A stretch of DNA of 64,000 bases from Adenophora triphylla var. japonica (lineage: Eukaryota; Streptophyta; Magnoliopsida; Asterales; Campanulaceae). The notes beneath the pieces are model-generated. The model saw only the letters and a program-made list of their open reading frames with translations, ran no database searches and was not told where the DNA came from. This document shows positions 10,621-21,489 of the stretch, in pieces; the stretch's first letter is position 1; every line of letters starts with the position of its first letter. The DNA lies in NCBI GenBank assembly GCA_022495995.1, contig JAFEMH010002596.1, positions 124,001 to 188,000 of the forward strand. Direction: 5' to 3'. Position numbers and translations under genes: made by a program.

Positions 10621-11403
10621 TCCTTCTACACTCTAAAAAGAAAAAAAAAACACAAAAAGAATCATACAGTCAAACCTCGTAGGTTCTAGTACTGTTCTCA
10701 TTCAATCAAGTCCTCCTCGGACATTGTAATTAAGTCTTCAATTTTCCATACGCAAGTTTTCTTTCTTTTCTTGCTAGACTTGAGACATTATTTTGCATCC
10801 CACATTACATTTAATGAAATAGTTTTGTTCTATGTGATCACTTGCATTGCTCAACAAGTAATTCCCCAAATGATTAATGCTTTGATTAATTGGTGTGAGA
10901 AAGTCAATCGATAGCTCCCCATACACCTTACCATACCCCACACAAAGGCCTCCATCAAGCCATACACTTTCCAAAACATGTCCCCACCACCACCTTGACC
11001 AAGTCAACGACGGCAGGAACATCAAAGGACAACAAAAGGTCACTCAGCATCAAAAGATTGACCCCATGTCGACAACAATCTAGGGGCTTGCCTTCGCCCT
11101 CGTGCGCATCAAGAAATTTCAAGCAGGGGCTTGCCTTCGCCCTCAAATGCTTAAAAAAAAAAAAAAGCTCAAGCAGAAGCTACAAAAAAAAAAAAAAAAA
11201 GAGCTCAAGTAGAAAAAAAATGAGGTCAAAGACCCGGTGCCAAAGAATCAAGAAGCAATGGATTCATTGAAACTGTCGTCAAATAGGACTTGTCAAGGAA
11301 TCACCTCAAGGCCCGTACCTCATCATTCAACCTTCCGAGCATTTTCGCCAAAGGCCACACGAATTTTCATGCCCTGGCCCCAAAGCCAAACACAATTCAA
11401 CCC
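10621..11403 (+). other. E2 noncoding stretch after the pol deletion
   Basis: No recognisable gene. A-rich runs lie at about 10639, 11150-11167, 11185-11203 and 11211-11220. The unit GGGGCTTGCCTTCGCCCTC appears twice (about 11083 and 11127). E3 has a comparable A-rich duplicated stretch between integrase and the stem-loop module. Confidence 0.5.
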
Positions 11404-11468
11404 CGAACTACGTCGACCTGAGCTCCTTGTCTCAAGGGGAACGTAGGCAACCAGAAATGGTCCGGTCA
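11404..11468 (+). other. Stem-loop module, pol-proximal type, first E2 copy
   Basis: GAACTACG, GACCTGAG, inner arms CTCCTTG and CAAGGGG, then AACGTAGGCAACC and GGTCCGGTC. The outer arms CTACG and CGTAG pair. The sequence up to the next copy at 11932 shows no gene. Confidence 0.7.
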
Positions 11469-11931
11469 TAAACACATACAAATCCACAAACCCGGTCTCA
11501 TCAATGACCTCTCCTATACACAAACCTTCTTTCACACCAGACCAACTCGATCCTTGATACTGATTGACTTTCTCCTCGTGATTAATCAAAGCATATCAGG
11601 TTTAATTGTTGAATAACCTGAACATCAACAAAGGGTTTTAAGAAAACAAGTGATCATTGTGAACAAATCAGGTTTTCAAATGTCTCGACAAGTCTTCTTT
11701 TCTACAAAATAGGAAAATAGAGCTAAACATCGATTTTCCGTCGGAAGGGCTTCCATACACTTTTACAAGCTTTTCAGTACTCATACTCTCTCAAAAGAGT
11801 CAAACCCAAAAGCATTTCTTGTGCCTATATCAAATAAGGCATTCACACAAAAGGGGACCCGTTCCCACCTTTTCAAAAATAAATACGCCCTTGCAAGTGT
11901 ACATTACGAGTCATTTCTCCCCCAAAGAGGG

Positions 11932-12000
11932 TCGAACTACGCAGACCTGAGCCTCTCAATCCGAGGGGAACGTAGGCAGCCTTCATTGGTTCGGTCTAAG
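11932..12000 (+). other. Stem-loop module, pol-proximal type, second E2 copy
   Basis: GAACTACG, GACCTGAG, inner arms GCCTCTC and GAGGGG, then AACGTAGGCAGCC and GGTTCGGTC. The inner arms differ from the first copy but still pair (with one G-U). Confidence 0.7.
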
Positions 12001-12121
12001 GAATACACAAAATTCCAAAAATTGACGCCACCAAGGCTCAGAAAAGAAGCAAACAAGAGATTTTGCGTCTCGACAAAGATTTAAAAGTAAATCACAAATC
12101 ATCACAGTTAAAACACTTTTT

Positions 12122-12140
12122 GATGAGTTCAAGCACGGTC
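12122..12140 (+). other. Invariant 19-nt block (E2 copy)
   Basis: GATGAGTTCAAGCACGGTC is identical in E1 (23076-23094, minus) and E3 (41663-41681). It is followed within about 80 bp by AATGTGTCTGCAATGAC, also in E1 and nearly so in E3. The remaining sequence to 12429 holds no gene I can recognise. Confidence 0.65.
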
Positions 12141-12429
12141 TACTCTCGATTCACAACATGCTAAAAGACAACTTAAAACATTTAACAATCAATGTGTCTG
12201 CAATGACGATGAATGGATACTCAGTGTTTCAGAAGGTCATTCCATGCTACTCGCATTTGGCCCTTCATCACTCTTTCCTTTCTTCCCTCGTCCCCAACAA
12301 GTCTTCTTTCATTCCACATGAGCGAGTTCTGTCTCCCTCATTCCGAGATCAGGAGTCCTCCTAGTCGTGTCAAACGAACCAGTCGCTCTCAGAGCATCGT
12401 TCACCCGTGCCTCGGCTCAGATCTCCTCC

Positions 12430-13314
12430 CTACGAGTCTGCAAAAGGGGACCTCTCCCCGCCGGTTGTCAACTCGAGTCCCGTAGCCAAATAAAGCGTCT
12501 CCCGTGACACCACGAGGGTTAACCCAAGCTTCGTACTCCTAAGGTCACAAATCGAAATGGCAATCTTGCCCCAGAACCGCTTTGCGCCTGCTCCCCAAAA
12601 CCAATTGGGTCGGCCCGACATGCTTCTCATCTATGTATTCGGTGGTCAACACAACACTCTCCCGACGTCGAAGGAGCACCACATGAGAGAAAGCGGAATA
12701 CTTCCATACCCTCAGAAAATACAGAAAGGCATAAGGATCTCATGCATGCGTAAAGAAGCTACCTCCACATTGGCAATGTCATCCCGGCCCTAGCAAAGGC
12801 TCTGCCTCATCCCGAATCGCCGGAAACAAGCAACGGAACATAGAAAGAGGACCAAGGCAAACACGGAACTCTGACAACACAGGAACCTTCCTGAAAGGCC
12901 CTCCTAGTCTCGATCCCCCAATGCGGAACCCACCAACTGATCTGATGCGTACCAAGATATGCCATCCATCTCTCCCAAGCAGATTAATCCATGTCCAAGA
13001 CAAGAGGTCGCCAAGCAAACGTCCACGGACTAAGAGACGTCGGAGACTCAGGTATGGTTTGAAGCCTCTCTCGCGACCATAATTCAAGCAAAGTAGGGGC
13101 TTCCCCCGCATTAATCGATTCTCATCACCAGACGATCCACACCGTGGAAGGTTTCCCCCGGAACCAAATGAATGATATCCTCGCCCGCCCGACAATGGCC
13201 TGCCACATCCAACAGAGCACCGTCACATATCCTGAGGTAGCCAACCCCGAAAAGAGTGACTATCAAGCATAAAGCGAACGCGTCCCAGGAGACATCACTC
13301 CCGCCACCGCTCAT
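12430..13314 (-). pseudogene. E2 antisense ORF-B remnant (PMD-like)
   Basis: Minus-strand remnant of the second antisense gene. At 13314-13111 it encodes VSWDAFALCLIVTLFGVGYL followed by LVPGETFHGVDR. E1 ORF-B (plus, near 21940-22110) has the matching FSWDAFALC and VLGETFLGIGRM. The frame then breaks repeatedly down to about 12430. The N-terminal part and the palindrome promoter seen in E1 and E3 are absent. It is a degenerate relative of plant mobile domain proteins; the assignment rests on the E1 and E3 copies. Confidence 0.5.
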
Positions 13315-13596
13315 GAAACTGTCAAAGCTGCTTTAGCCCCCAACTGCTCAGAAAACTTGCCAAATCTGCCTCAGCCTCCACTAACCACAAATGCATTCCC
13401 AGCTCATGCGACATGCACAAAAATAATAATAAGCTAGCAACAATTCCTAGGTCAATCCCGGGAATCACAAATACGTCATTACATCTTAAAATAAAATACT
13501 TTGTTGTGCAAATACAAGTGTTTTATTACAGGTACAAAATGTCTGTTGCTCTACAAAAAAAGAAAAAAAAACAACGGAAAGAGGGAAAGCAAAAGA

Positions 13597-14776
13597 GCCC
13601 TAATCCGACTCATCATCATCATCCTCCACAAATGAGAAATTCGGCATCTCGGAAAACTCGGCAGTCACATCCTCGTCATCAGGATACAGCACCCCCTCCT
13701 CGTGCGGGTACTCAAAGTACTCTGAAGGGTCAAAACCCGATGAAAGGATCAAAGAAGGGATGCGAGGATGAAACCTCACCCTGTGCCTCCAGCGGAGGAA
13801 AGAACTGATGAAGGGTGCGGCCTCGAGCCCCGAAGACGTCCCCACATCAAAGTCGTGTTGTTCTCGAACCGGCACCTCCGGCTGTGGCCCTGGCTCAGCC
13901 CTCGAAGAAGGAGTATCCACAGACCTCCTCAAAGGCACTGGCTCGAACGCCGCCGCGTGCCGCGAAGACCTGCAAGACGGCTTCCCCGCGAACTTCCTTG
14001 CAAAAAGGCCGCATCGCCACATAACGGCGGGTCAACGTGTCAAAGGATCTCCCGAGGGCCCTGCACAAGCAAACAACCAAAGAAACGCTCGAAGAAAATA
14101 GATACGGTCATACCCAACAAAAAAGAGAAAAATACGTAAAAGATGCCAAGATGGAAAAGAGTAAGCACACTCATCGGCGCATCCGGTCAACCCGATAGGC
14201 AGCGGGGAGCTGCTCGGGGACGGAGTACCGACACCCTCCGCCTCGACGAATCCCCGCGAACATACGTGAAGTCCGGCGAGCACCGGAACATCTAGAGGAC
14301 GTGAGCGAGCCGCTGTCTTTTCCTCACCAACACCTATGGTGTCCTCGGCTTTTGCTCGACCCAGGCCGCATACTCCTCGCCCTCCAGACGAACTCCTCGG
14401 CACTCACGCCGGATCGGGTACCTCTCATACTCCAAAGATGTCCATATCAAGAGGACTCATCATATGGAAGGGCGGATCCCTCAAAGCCATAGGAGGCGCA
14501 CCCGTGCCCATCTTGCCCGTATAACCTCTCCCCAAGTACACGGAGTCACAAGTAAGACCCCGCAGAAGCCTCCACCGCCGCATCACCTGTGGGGTACCCT
14601 CCGGCTCATCCTCATCATACCGAGTCCAAGTATACAGCGGAAACCCCTCCAAACTATCCCTCTCCTGTCCTCCTCTTCCTCAAAGGATGAGCCCAGAACA
14701 TCATGGCGGGATAACCGAACATGGCCTCATCCTCCCAGTCCCACGGCTGGCAACGGAAGATCTCATAGCACCCCGC
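13597..14776 (-). pseudogene. E2 antisense ORF-A remnant (plant mobile domain gene, 3' exons)
   Basis: The 3' exons of the PMD gene on the minus strand. Exon 3 starts at 14776 after a TTGTTGCAG acceptor and reads CYEIFRCQPWDWEDEAMFGY, matching CYEVFSPQNWDIKEPYRPLF in E1 at the same intron position. Further on, LRGLTCDSVYLGRGYT (about 14560) matches LVGLHCDAMYLGERVT in E1. The last exon starts at 14060 after GCTTGTGCAG. The frame from 14022 ends in an acidic tail with DDDDESD (stop at 13600). Exons 1 and 2 with the PMD core are missing, replaced by tandem repeats from 15010 on, so this copy cannot make the domain. Confidence 0.6.
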
Positions 14777-15009
14777 CTGCAACAAAAAAGTAGATAGTGC
14801 ACAGAACAGAAAAAAGGGGGAGTCCTACTCTAAGTCATCAGCACCACCGCCTGGTAAAGACTCCTGCATCTCGGCGCCTCCGCCAGCCACCTCATTATCC
14901 TCTGTGAACCCAGCACCTTCCTCGACCGGATAGTCTAAGAAGTCCGTAGGAATAAGAACGAAGAAGGAAAAAGAAGACGAGCCATCCCTCCTCTCCTTGT
15001 CCAGCACCT

Positions 15010-16010
15010 GAGGCGTCCCTCGCCCTCACCAAGTTCAGACAGAGGCGCCACCTCGCCCTCACCATAAGTTCAGACAGAGGCGCCACCTCACCCTCATCGT
15101 AAGTTCAGACAGAGGCACCACCACGTCCTCACAACAAGTTCAAACAAAGGCGCTACCTCGCCCTCACCAAGTTCAGACAGAGGCACCACCACGTCCTCAC
15201 AAAAAGTTCAAACAAGGCGCTACCTCACCCTCGCAAGTTCGAGACAGAGGCACCACCTCGCCACCATAAGTCTCGACAGAGGCGCCACCTCACCCTCACC
15301 GTAAGTTCAGACAGAGGCACCACCTCGCCCTCACCATAAGTTCAGAAGGCGCCACCTCACCCTCACCGTAAGTCTCGAGACAGAGGCACCACCACGTCCT
15401 CACAACAAGTTCAAACAAAGGCGCTACCTCGCCCTCACCAAGTTCAGACAGAGGCACCACCACGTCCTCACAACAAGTTCAAACAAGGGCGCTACCTCGC
15501 CCTCACCAAGTTCGTACATAGGCGCCACTCGCTCTCACCAAGTTCGAGACAGAGGCACCACCACGTCCTCACAACAAGTTCAAACAAAGGCGCTACCTCG
15601 CCTCACCAAGTTCGCAGAGGCGCCACCTCACCTCACCGTAAGTTCGCACGGAGGCACCACCACGTCCTCACAACAAGTTCAAACAAAGGCGCTACCTTGC
15701 CCTCACCAAGTTCAGACAGAGGCACCACCTCGCCCTCACCGCAAGTTCAGACAGAGGCGCCTCCTCGCCCTCACCGCAAGCTCAGACATAGGCACCACCT
15801 CGCCCTCACCGCAAGTTCAGACATAGGCGCTACCTCGCCCTCACCAAGTTCAGACATAGGCACCACCTCGCCCTCACCATAAGTTCAGACAGAGGCACCA
15901 CCTCGCCCTCACCGCAAGTTCAGACAGAGGTGCCACCTCGCCCTCACCGTAAGTTCAGACAGAGGCACCACCTCGCCCTCACTGCAAGTTCAGACAAAGG
16001 TGCCATAGCG
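15010..16010 (+). repeat. E2 tandem array 1, about 35-bp unit
   Basis: Nearly 30 imperfect copies of a unit around AAGTTCAGACAGAGGCACCA followed by CCTCGCCCTCACC. It occupies the place where upstream exons of antisense ORF-A would lie. No coding sense; open frames across it follow the repeat period. Confidence 0.85.
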
Positions 16011-16849
16011 TCCTCATCATTTCAGCAACTTCGTTAAAAAAACGCCGGCGCGTCCTCAGCATTTCAGTGACTTCGGTCACAAGCACCACCTCCTACAGGT
16101 AAACACAGCAAAGGTATGTCAATAAACTTCAAATGCGAGACATATCTGTAATAAATGCTACATAAAAGAGGAATCCCAGCACTGCATGATGCCTTTCTAA
16201 AAAATTCCCAAAAACAAAAGTTCTTACATGACTCACAAAATGCGCCATCAAACTCAACTTAGGTCCAGACGCCTTAGAATAGTCTCAACCTAGGGTCATA
16301 CTCCTAAACTAGGTCTCAACACAGGGTAAACACCCCCAAATCAGTCTCACTTAGGGTATAGACACCTTCAAAGAAAATCAACTTATATGCTCCTCGCCTT
16401 TTCCGGCCATCAAAGTAAGTCCGAGCTCCTTCCCCAGCAAGTCAAAAAGGGAATTCTTGCCAACCCGTACAAGACTACATATCCCCAGCACCGGCCGTCA
16501 GTGTAAGCCCGGACTTCGCCCACTCAACGGCAATTCAACCACCGGCCGTCATCGTAAGCCCGGACCTCGCCCACTCAATGGCAAAACAAGCGCAAGAAGG
16601 AGCCAACACCTCCCAGCACAAATCCCAAGGCACAAAACGCCTCCAAAACGCTCATCGACAACGCAAGCACCGGCCATCAAAGTAAGCCCGACGTCACCCT
16701 CTCAGCAGGAAAAGCCCCTACCAGGCCACGATGATCCCCAACAGAAGAACACCGGCGGCCATCGTAAGTCCAACCTTCTCCCTCAAATAGATAAAGCACG
16801 AGGCATCTACACCTCTCGCAATCAAAGCTCAAGGCAGCCATGCCTCCAC
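16011..16849 (+). repeat. E2 spacer and irregular repeat around CCGGCCATCA
   Basis: 16011-16390 shows no gene; short GTCTCAACC/TAGGGT units recur near 16280-16350. From about 16400 to 16800 five or six spaced copies of a unit around ACCGGCCGTCATCGTAAGCC occur at irregular distance. Confidence 0.6.
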
Positions 16850-17395
16850 CAACCACAGCCAGAAGACAATTCAAAGTCCTCACGCATGGCAAACCTCAGC
16901 CAGAAGATGATTCAAAGTCCTCACGCATGGCACAACCGCAGCCAGAAGACGATTCAAAGTCCTCACGCATGGCACAACCGCAGCCAGAAGACGATTCAAA
17001 GTCCTCACGCATGGCACAACGGCCGGCCTTAAGACGATTCAAAGTCCTCACGCATGGCACAACCGCGGCCGTAAGACGATTCAAAGTCCTCACGCATGGC
17101 ACAACCGCGACGAAGACGATTCAAAGTCCTCACGCATGGCACAACAGCAGCCAGAAGACGATTCAAAGTCCTCACGCATGGCACAACCGCAGCCTAAGAC
17201 GATTCAAAGTCCTCACGCATGGAAAACCGCAGCGAAGATGATTCAAAGTCCTCACGCATGGCAAACCGCATCCGGAAGACGATTCAAAGTCCTCACGCAT
17301 GGCGCGACGGAAGACGATTCAAAGTCCTCACGCATGGAAAACCGCAGCGAAGACGATTCAAAGTCCTCACACATGGCAAACCGCAACCGTAAGAC
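16850..17395 (+). repeat. E2 tandem array 2, about 41-bp unit
   Basis: About 13 copies of a unit around GATTCAAAGTCCTCACGCAT followed by GGCACAACCGCAGCCAGAAGAC. The last copies are more diverged. Confidence 0.9.
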
Positions 17396-17414
17396 AACTC
17401 AAATTCTTCATACT

Positions 17415-17890
17415 ATCTTCAGCCGGAAGGCTTTAAACCACTCATCAGGGAGACTGTATAAATCGGCCAAACTACTATCTCCGGCCGGAAGGCTTTAAAC
17501 CACTCGGTCCGAAGACCGTATAAACCTCCCAAATCACTATCTCCACCGGAAGGCTTTAAACCACTCGGTCCGAAGACCGTATAAACCTCCCCCATCACTA
17601 TCTTCACGGAAGGCTTTAAACCACTCGGTCCGAAGACCGCATAATCACCCAAACTACTATCTCCGGCCCGGAAGGCTTTAAACCACTCGGTCCTAAGACC
17701 GTATAAACCTCCCCATCACTATCTCCAGCCCGGAAGGCTTTAAACCACTCGGTCTGGAAGACCGTATAAACCTCCCCATCACTATCTCCACCCGAAAGGC
17801 TTTAAACCACTCGGTCCGAAGACCGTATAAACCTCCCAAATCACTATTCTCCGGCCCGGAAGGCCTTAAACCACCCGATTAGGAAAATCG
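17415..17890 (+). repeat. E2 tandem array 3, about 62-bp unit
   Basis: Seven to eight copies of a unit around GAAGGCTTTAAACCACTCGG. Each unit holds the perfect hairpin CGGTC-CGAA-GACCG. The final copy has changed arms (CCGATTAGGAAAATCG). Confidence 0.9.
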
Positions 17891-17899
17891 TAAAGTTTC

Positions 17900-18245
17900 C
17901 ATCCCAGGACACCACCACGTCCTCACAATTGACCTCAGCGGTCACCACATCTTAGGACACCACCTCGTCCTTACCACTGACCTCGCGGCACACGATACTT
18001 CAGTGGCACCATCACGCCCACATACACTCACAATTTCACGACCTCGAACTACGACTGTGCTTGATTCCCGCTAGGGATACGCAGAGAATCTCCGTCACAC
18101 AGTGGTCCAAACCCATCGACCTATACGGTCACCCAGGATGCCTCCACGTCCTTACCACCGACCTATGCGGTCACCCTGGATGCCTCCACGTCCTTACCAC
18201 CAACCTATGCGGTCACCCACAGGATACCATCACATCCATACACAG
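17900..18245 (+). repeat. E2 short imperfect repeats before the 3' modules
   Basis: About 40-bp units around GATGCCTCCACGTCCTTACC and GACCTATGCGGTCACCC, three to four clear copies between about 18115 and 18240, with looser relatives to the left. Confidence 0.65.
18044..18134 (+). other. Stem-loop module, 3'-proximal type, first E2 copy
   Basis: GAACTACG, CTTGATTCCC, GCTA loop, GGGATACGCAG, then GTGGTCC, TCGACC and GGTCACCC. The right outer arm has one change (CGCAG for CGTAG). Confidence 0.65.
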
Positions 18246-18298
18246 AGTCTCAGTTAGAGGACAGCTCACGTCCTCGTACACAACACTCACCCCACACG

Positions 18299-18381
18299 CG
18301 AACTACGATTGGCTTGATTCCCACTCAGGGATACGTAGGAATCCTATCAAAGGGTCCAGCCGTCCGACCAACCTGGTCACC
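18299..18381 (+). other. Stem-loop module, 3'-proximal type, second E2 copy
   Basis: GAACTACGATTGGCTTGATT, then CCC, loop, GGGATACGTAGG, then GGGTCCAGC, CCGACC and GGTCACC. It lies about 90 bp before the 3' LTR. Confidence 0.7.
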
Positions 18382-18457
18382 TTCTCTCTCAGCACGCGAT
18401 CCAGATCAGGACCCTTATCTTATTGATGACCCCACTTCTTTCATAAGTGACGTCGCC

Positions 18458-18472
18458 GAGGGGCTTCTGTAC
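18458..18472 (+). other. E2 polypurine tract region
   Basis: GAGGGGCTTCTGTAC directly before the 3' LTR. The upstream context GTGACGTCGCC is shared with E1 and, nearly, with E3. It is expected to prime plus-strand DNA synthesis. Confidence 0.65.
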
Positions 18473-19900
18473 TGTAAGTACCCCAATCTGGATCGCTCTC
18501 CATCCAAGCAAACTTCCGGAGGTCATAACTCCTTCATACGAACTCCGATTGAGACACATATATGGTTGGAAAGCTCTCGAAGAGAACTAGCTGGCCATCA
18601 CAATTATAAAATGTGGAAAAGCATGGAAGTCCGTACGGACCTCTTTGCATCATAATTGCAAAATCCGCTTAAAGTCCACGAGATTCCCTCAAATCCCAGA
18701 GAAATGATTACCCTCATGCATGGTTGGTCCGTACGGACCTCTTTGCATGCTGAGGTGGTCCGTACGGACCTCTTTGCATAGGGGACATAATCATCTCAGA
18801 AATCCTCATCATTCCCTGAAATCGAGGTAAACCAAAAATCTAGATTACCTAGAAGGTCCGTACGGACCTTCTTGCAGTTTTCTGGCACTATAAATAGAGG
18901 GTTCCCCCTCCCTCATTTTCACACATTTTCCTCTTCTCTCCTCTCCCCCCAGCCTTCAGGCTCCCCTCTAAGACCCTTCGGGGCAATCCCGACCCCTTTC
19001 GGATCCTTCCGAGGCCTTCCGAGCCCCCTTGTGGTGCTCCGAGCCTCCCCGAGCACTCCCGCGACGCTCCCGCACTGCCCTGAGGCACTCTCGAGGTACT
19101 CTGAGGCCCCTCGTGGTACTCCGAGGCCTTGCCTGGTCTTTCCCGAGGCATCCCGGCTCTTTCCGAGTCAAACCGACGATTCCAACCCACGCCGAACCTC
19201 TGCCCGAATCCAACCGACGATTCCAACGCACGCCGAACCTCTGCCCGAATCCAACCGACAATTCCAACCCACGCCGAAACTCTGCCCGAACGCAGCCTAC
19301 AATCTCAACTCACGCCGAAACTCTGTCCGCAGACAACCGGCCCCTCCCGAAGCAATCCCGGTCCGTATCGGAACACTATTTCATCCTCAAACACTATTCC
19401 ACAGCGGAAGACAGACACGAACCAACATTGGTAAGGCTTCCTTCCATTACTATTTCAATAAATTTCAATACATAGTGTACAATGTAGACCTCCGATATCG
19501 CATGCATTTTTAAAAGCACACACACACACACACAAAAGTTAAAGAATATTAGGGGTATCCGAAAGACTCATTTTTACGAGGCGACTCGGGTGAGCTCTAA
19601 GATTCTAATATTCTCTTCCCGAGGAGTCATCTGATCTCCGAACTCAAAATCTCATCACACAAAAACAGTTTATTTCTAAACTGATGCCCTTTTTCAATGT
19701 TTTGGGCTTAATAAAAATGGCGTGGCGACTCTACAATTGCGAAAACAACGGCGAGACACCTCCAACTAACGCTAAAACGGAATAAGCCAGATGCCGGGGC
19801 GCGAACGCGCTGCCTCTCGGATCCGGGCGACCTTCCCGAAAAGCGACAAATGCGAGATGCACGGGGCCTCCGCGCGCGAGCCGGATCCCGGGTAATTTCA
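18473..19900 (+). repeat. E2 3' LTR
   Basis: Copy of 5856-7286 with the same boundaries, palindromes, TATA box, 41-bp repeats (about 19164-19325), CA microsatellite (19517-19535) and PBS-like TGGCGACTC (19723-19731). Differences are about twenty substitutions and a few 1-3 bp indels. Confidence 0.95.
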
Positions 19901-19905
19901 GGCGG
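19901..19905. repeat. E2 target site duplication, right copy
   Basis: GGCGG, identical to 5851-5855. After it the reading frame of the interrupted PMD gene resumes. Confidence 0.95.
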
Positions 19906-21114
19906 TCTCATCGAGAGTTGGCACTCGAGTGTCATACGAGGAGGTGTCCCAAGCCTTGAGCCGAGAGTTTTCCGAGAGGATTCGGTTGACCTGGTGGAGT
20001 AGGTTCGATGCCGTCGCTGTTCAGATTGCTAGCGAGACTACTCGGCGGCGGAAGCTCCTGGTGGGACTTCACTGTGACGCCATGTATCTGGGGGAGAGGG
20101 TGACTCGTCAGCATAGGCCGGGGTCCCTTCCCTTGGTGCCGGTGGATCCTCCTATGTACATGCAGTATCCCCGAGAGATGCCGATAGAGGAGCTGGAGGG
20201 GTACATACAGGGCGTGTACTACACCGAGTACATCATAGCGGGGGCCGCCTATGATGCCTTCTTGAGGATGAGGCTGAGGAGCCCACAGGTGCAGCATAGA
20301 GAAGGCGAGGTCCCTGGAGGTCCTCGAGATTTTCCGGTCCCACGAGCTAGGCTGGCGTACGAGGGACTGGATGGTTCGCGCAGCGACTCTGTGATCCCGC
20401 CTCCGCCGAGCCGAGACCACGATACATGGCCGACCCCAATGCTTTGGTGAGCACCTTTTTGATTTTCTGCATTTGATAGTAGTATTCTGCAAATGTTGCA
20501 TCTGTACTTTCTTCTTGTCTTCTGATGACTTTCCTGGTTCGCAGGTGTCTGGCCGTACATACAACGACGCCATGAGGCTGGTGGACGGGTGGGCCGCCTA
20601 CGCTAGGAGGCTCGTGGAGTTCATGCGATGCCGTTCCCGAAGAAGCGTGGATGTCCGTGATCGGGGGCCGTCTAGGCCGAGAGATTCGCCTGCTCCCACA
20701 GCTGGTGGGGAGGACTTTACACAGGGGTTCGGCCAGTTCGCGGGCAGAACTGCTGGATTTGGAGCTCCTTCTTTTGCGCACTCGGGGCACGAGAGGGGGG
20801 AGTCCTCGAGTTCCCGTACTCCGAGGAGGCCTTTTGCCTATTCCCATTTGGGGAATTTGGCGAGTTCACTGCTTGCGACGGATCCGCGGCGGCGGAGCGG
20901 TGCGTCGAGTGCTCTGATGACGAGCGGGACTCGTAGTAGTCCTATTTTCTTGCTTTCTTTCTTTCTTGCTTTGTTTAGACAAAATGCATGTATTTGTCAG
21001 AACAAATTTGATTTGAACTGTATTTGTAAAAAGTCGCCCGTGGGGCGGAACTCAGATTTCTCGCATATTTATTCTCGTGATCACCTTCGTTATTTTTGGC
21101 AAATAAGGAAGTAG
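19906..21114 (+). pseudogene. E1 antisense ORF-A, 3' half of the plant mobile domain gene
   Basis: This continues exon 3 after the E2 insertion, in frame with 5855 once one GGCGG is removed. It reads SYEEVSQALSREFSERIRLT, then LLVGLHCDAMYLGERVT. Exon 3 ends at 20446 before GTGAGC. Exon 4 starts at 20545 after GTTCGCAG and reads VSGRTYNDAMRLVDGWAAYA, then a Ser/Arg/Gly-rich tail to a stop at 21112-21114. The end of exon 3 in phase with exon 4 reads RYMADPNAL. That frame differs from the one used upstream and carries a stop at 20348, so a frameshift lies between about 20350 and 20420. With the E2 insertion this makes the copy non-functional. The tail is of low complexity and its true end is uncertain. 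Confidence 0.7.
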
Positions 21115-21300
21115 GTTAATCAAAAATAAATAAAATGAGAAATGCATTAAAAATTGAACGGGTCAAAATTTAAGCCTATATGCACTAATTATTAATTATT
21201 TGCACGTTGCACGAGCCCGGGCGGAAGGGATATCGATATTGGTTGAATGAAACCATAGGCGCACGCGGGTTTCTTAAGGGTGAACAGGAGTTGTTTGGAA

Positions 21301-21489
21301 ATGTTTCCAATTTAGGGGCAAATGGCCGCAGAGTTGACCAAGTCAATCAGAGGAGTCCGGCGGACTTGGAGTGAATTTCCAGATTCTTTAAATTGCGGTT
21401 TCGGCTTTGCAATTGGTTAAGAAAGCTAGCGCATAGTTTTTGATCATTCCGTCAATTCTCTCAAACTTCCAAGGTTCCCTTCATTTTTC
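21301..21489 (+). promoter_or_regulatory. Promoter region of E1 antisense ORF-B
   Basis: The E1-type palindrome recurs at 21354-21366 (AGTCCGGCGGACT, one base shorter than in the LTR), preceded by GAGG and followed by TTGGAGTGAATTTCCAG, close to the LTR copy (TTGGACTGAATTTCAGG). A TATA-like TCTTTAAATT lies about 20 bp further. The ATG follows at 21490. The promoter call is inference. Confidence 0.5.

Larger units (their letters stand above)
5856..19900 (+). mobile_element. E2: young, non-autonomous Tat-like LTR retrotransposon
   Basis: A complete insertion of 14,045 bp with LTRs of 1,431 and 1,428 bp and a perfect GGCGG duplication. By eye the LTRs differ at about twenty positions plus a few short indels, so this is the youngest insertion here. 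Order: LTR, PBS, leader, a gag without capsid segment, a remnant of the protease-RT linker, stem-loop modules, antisense ORF-B and ORF-A remnants (minus strand), five tandem-repeat blocks, two more modules, PPT, LTR. There is no protease, RT, RNase H or integrase. It must have been mobilised by proteins of a related element. It shares LTR termini and leader features with E1 and E3. Confidence 0.93.

Noticed and set aside
16457..17241. Open frames of 133-191 codons in E2
   Set aside because: They run through tandem arrays and repeat a short peptide; no conservation outside the repeats.
4277..21114. Reading the PMD gene as a host nuclear gene interrupted by E2
   Set aside because: It lies between pol and the 3' LTR of E1 and matches, exon for exon, genes at the same place in E3 and E2. 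It is an element-borne gene.
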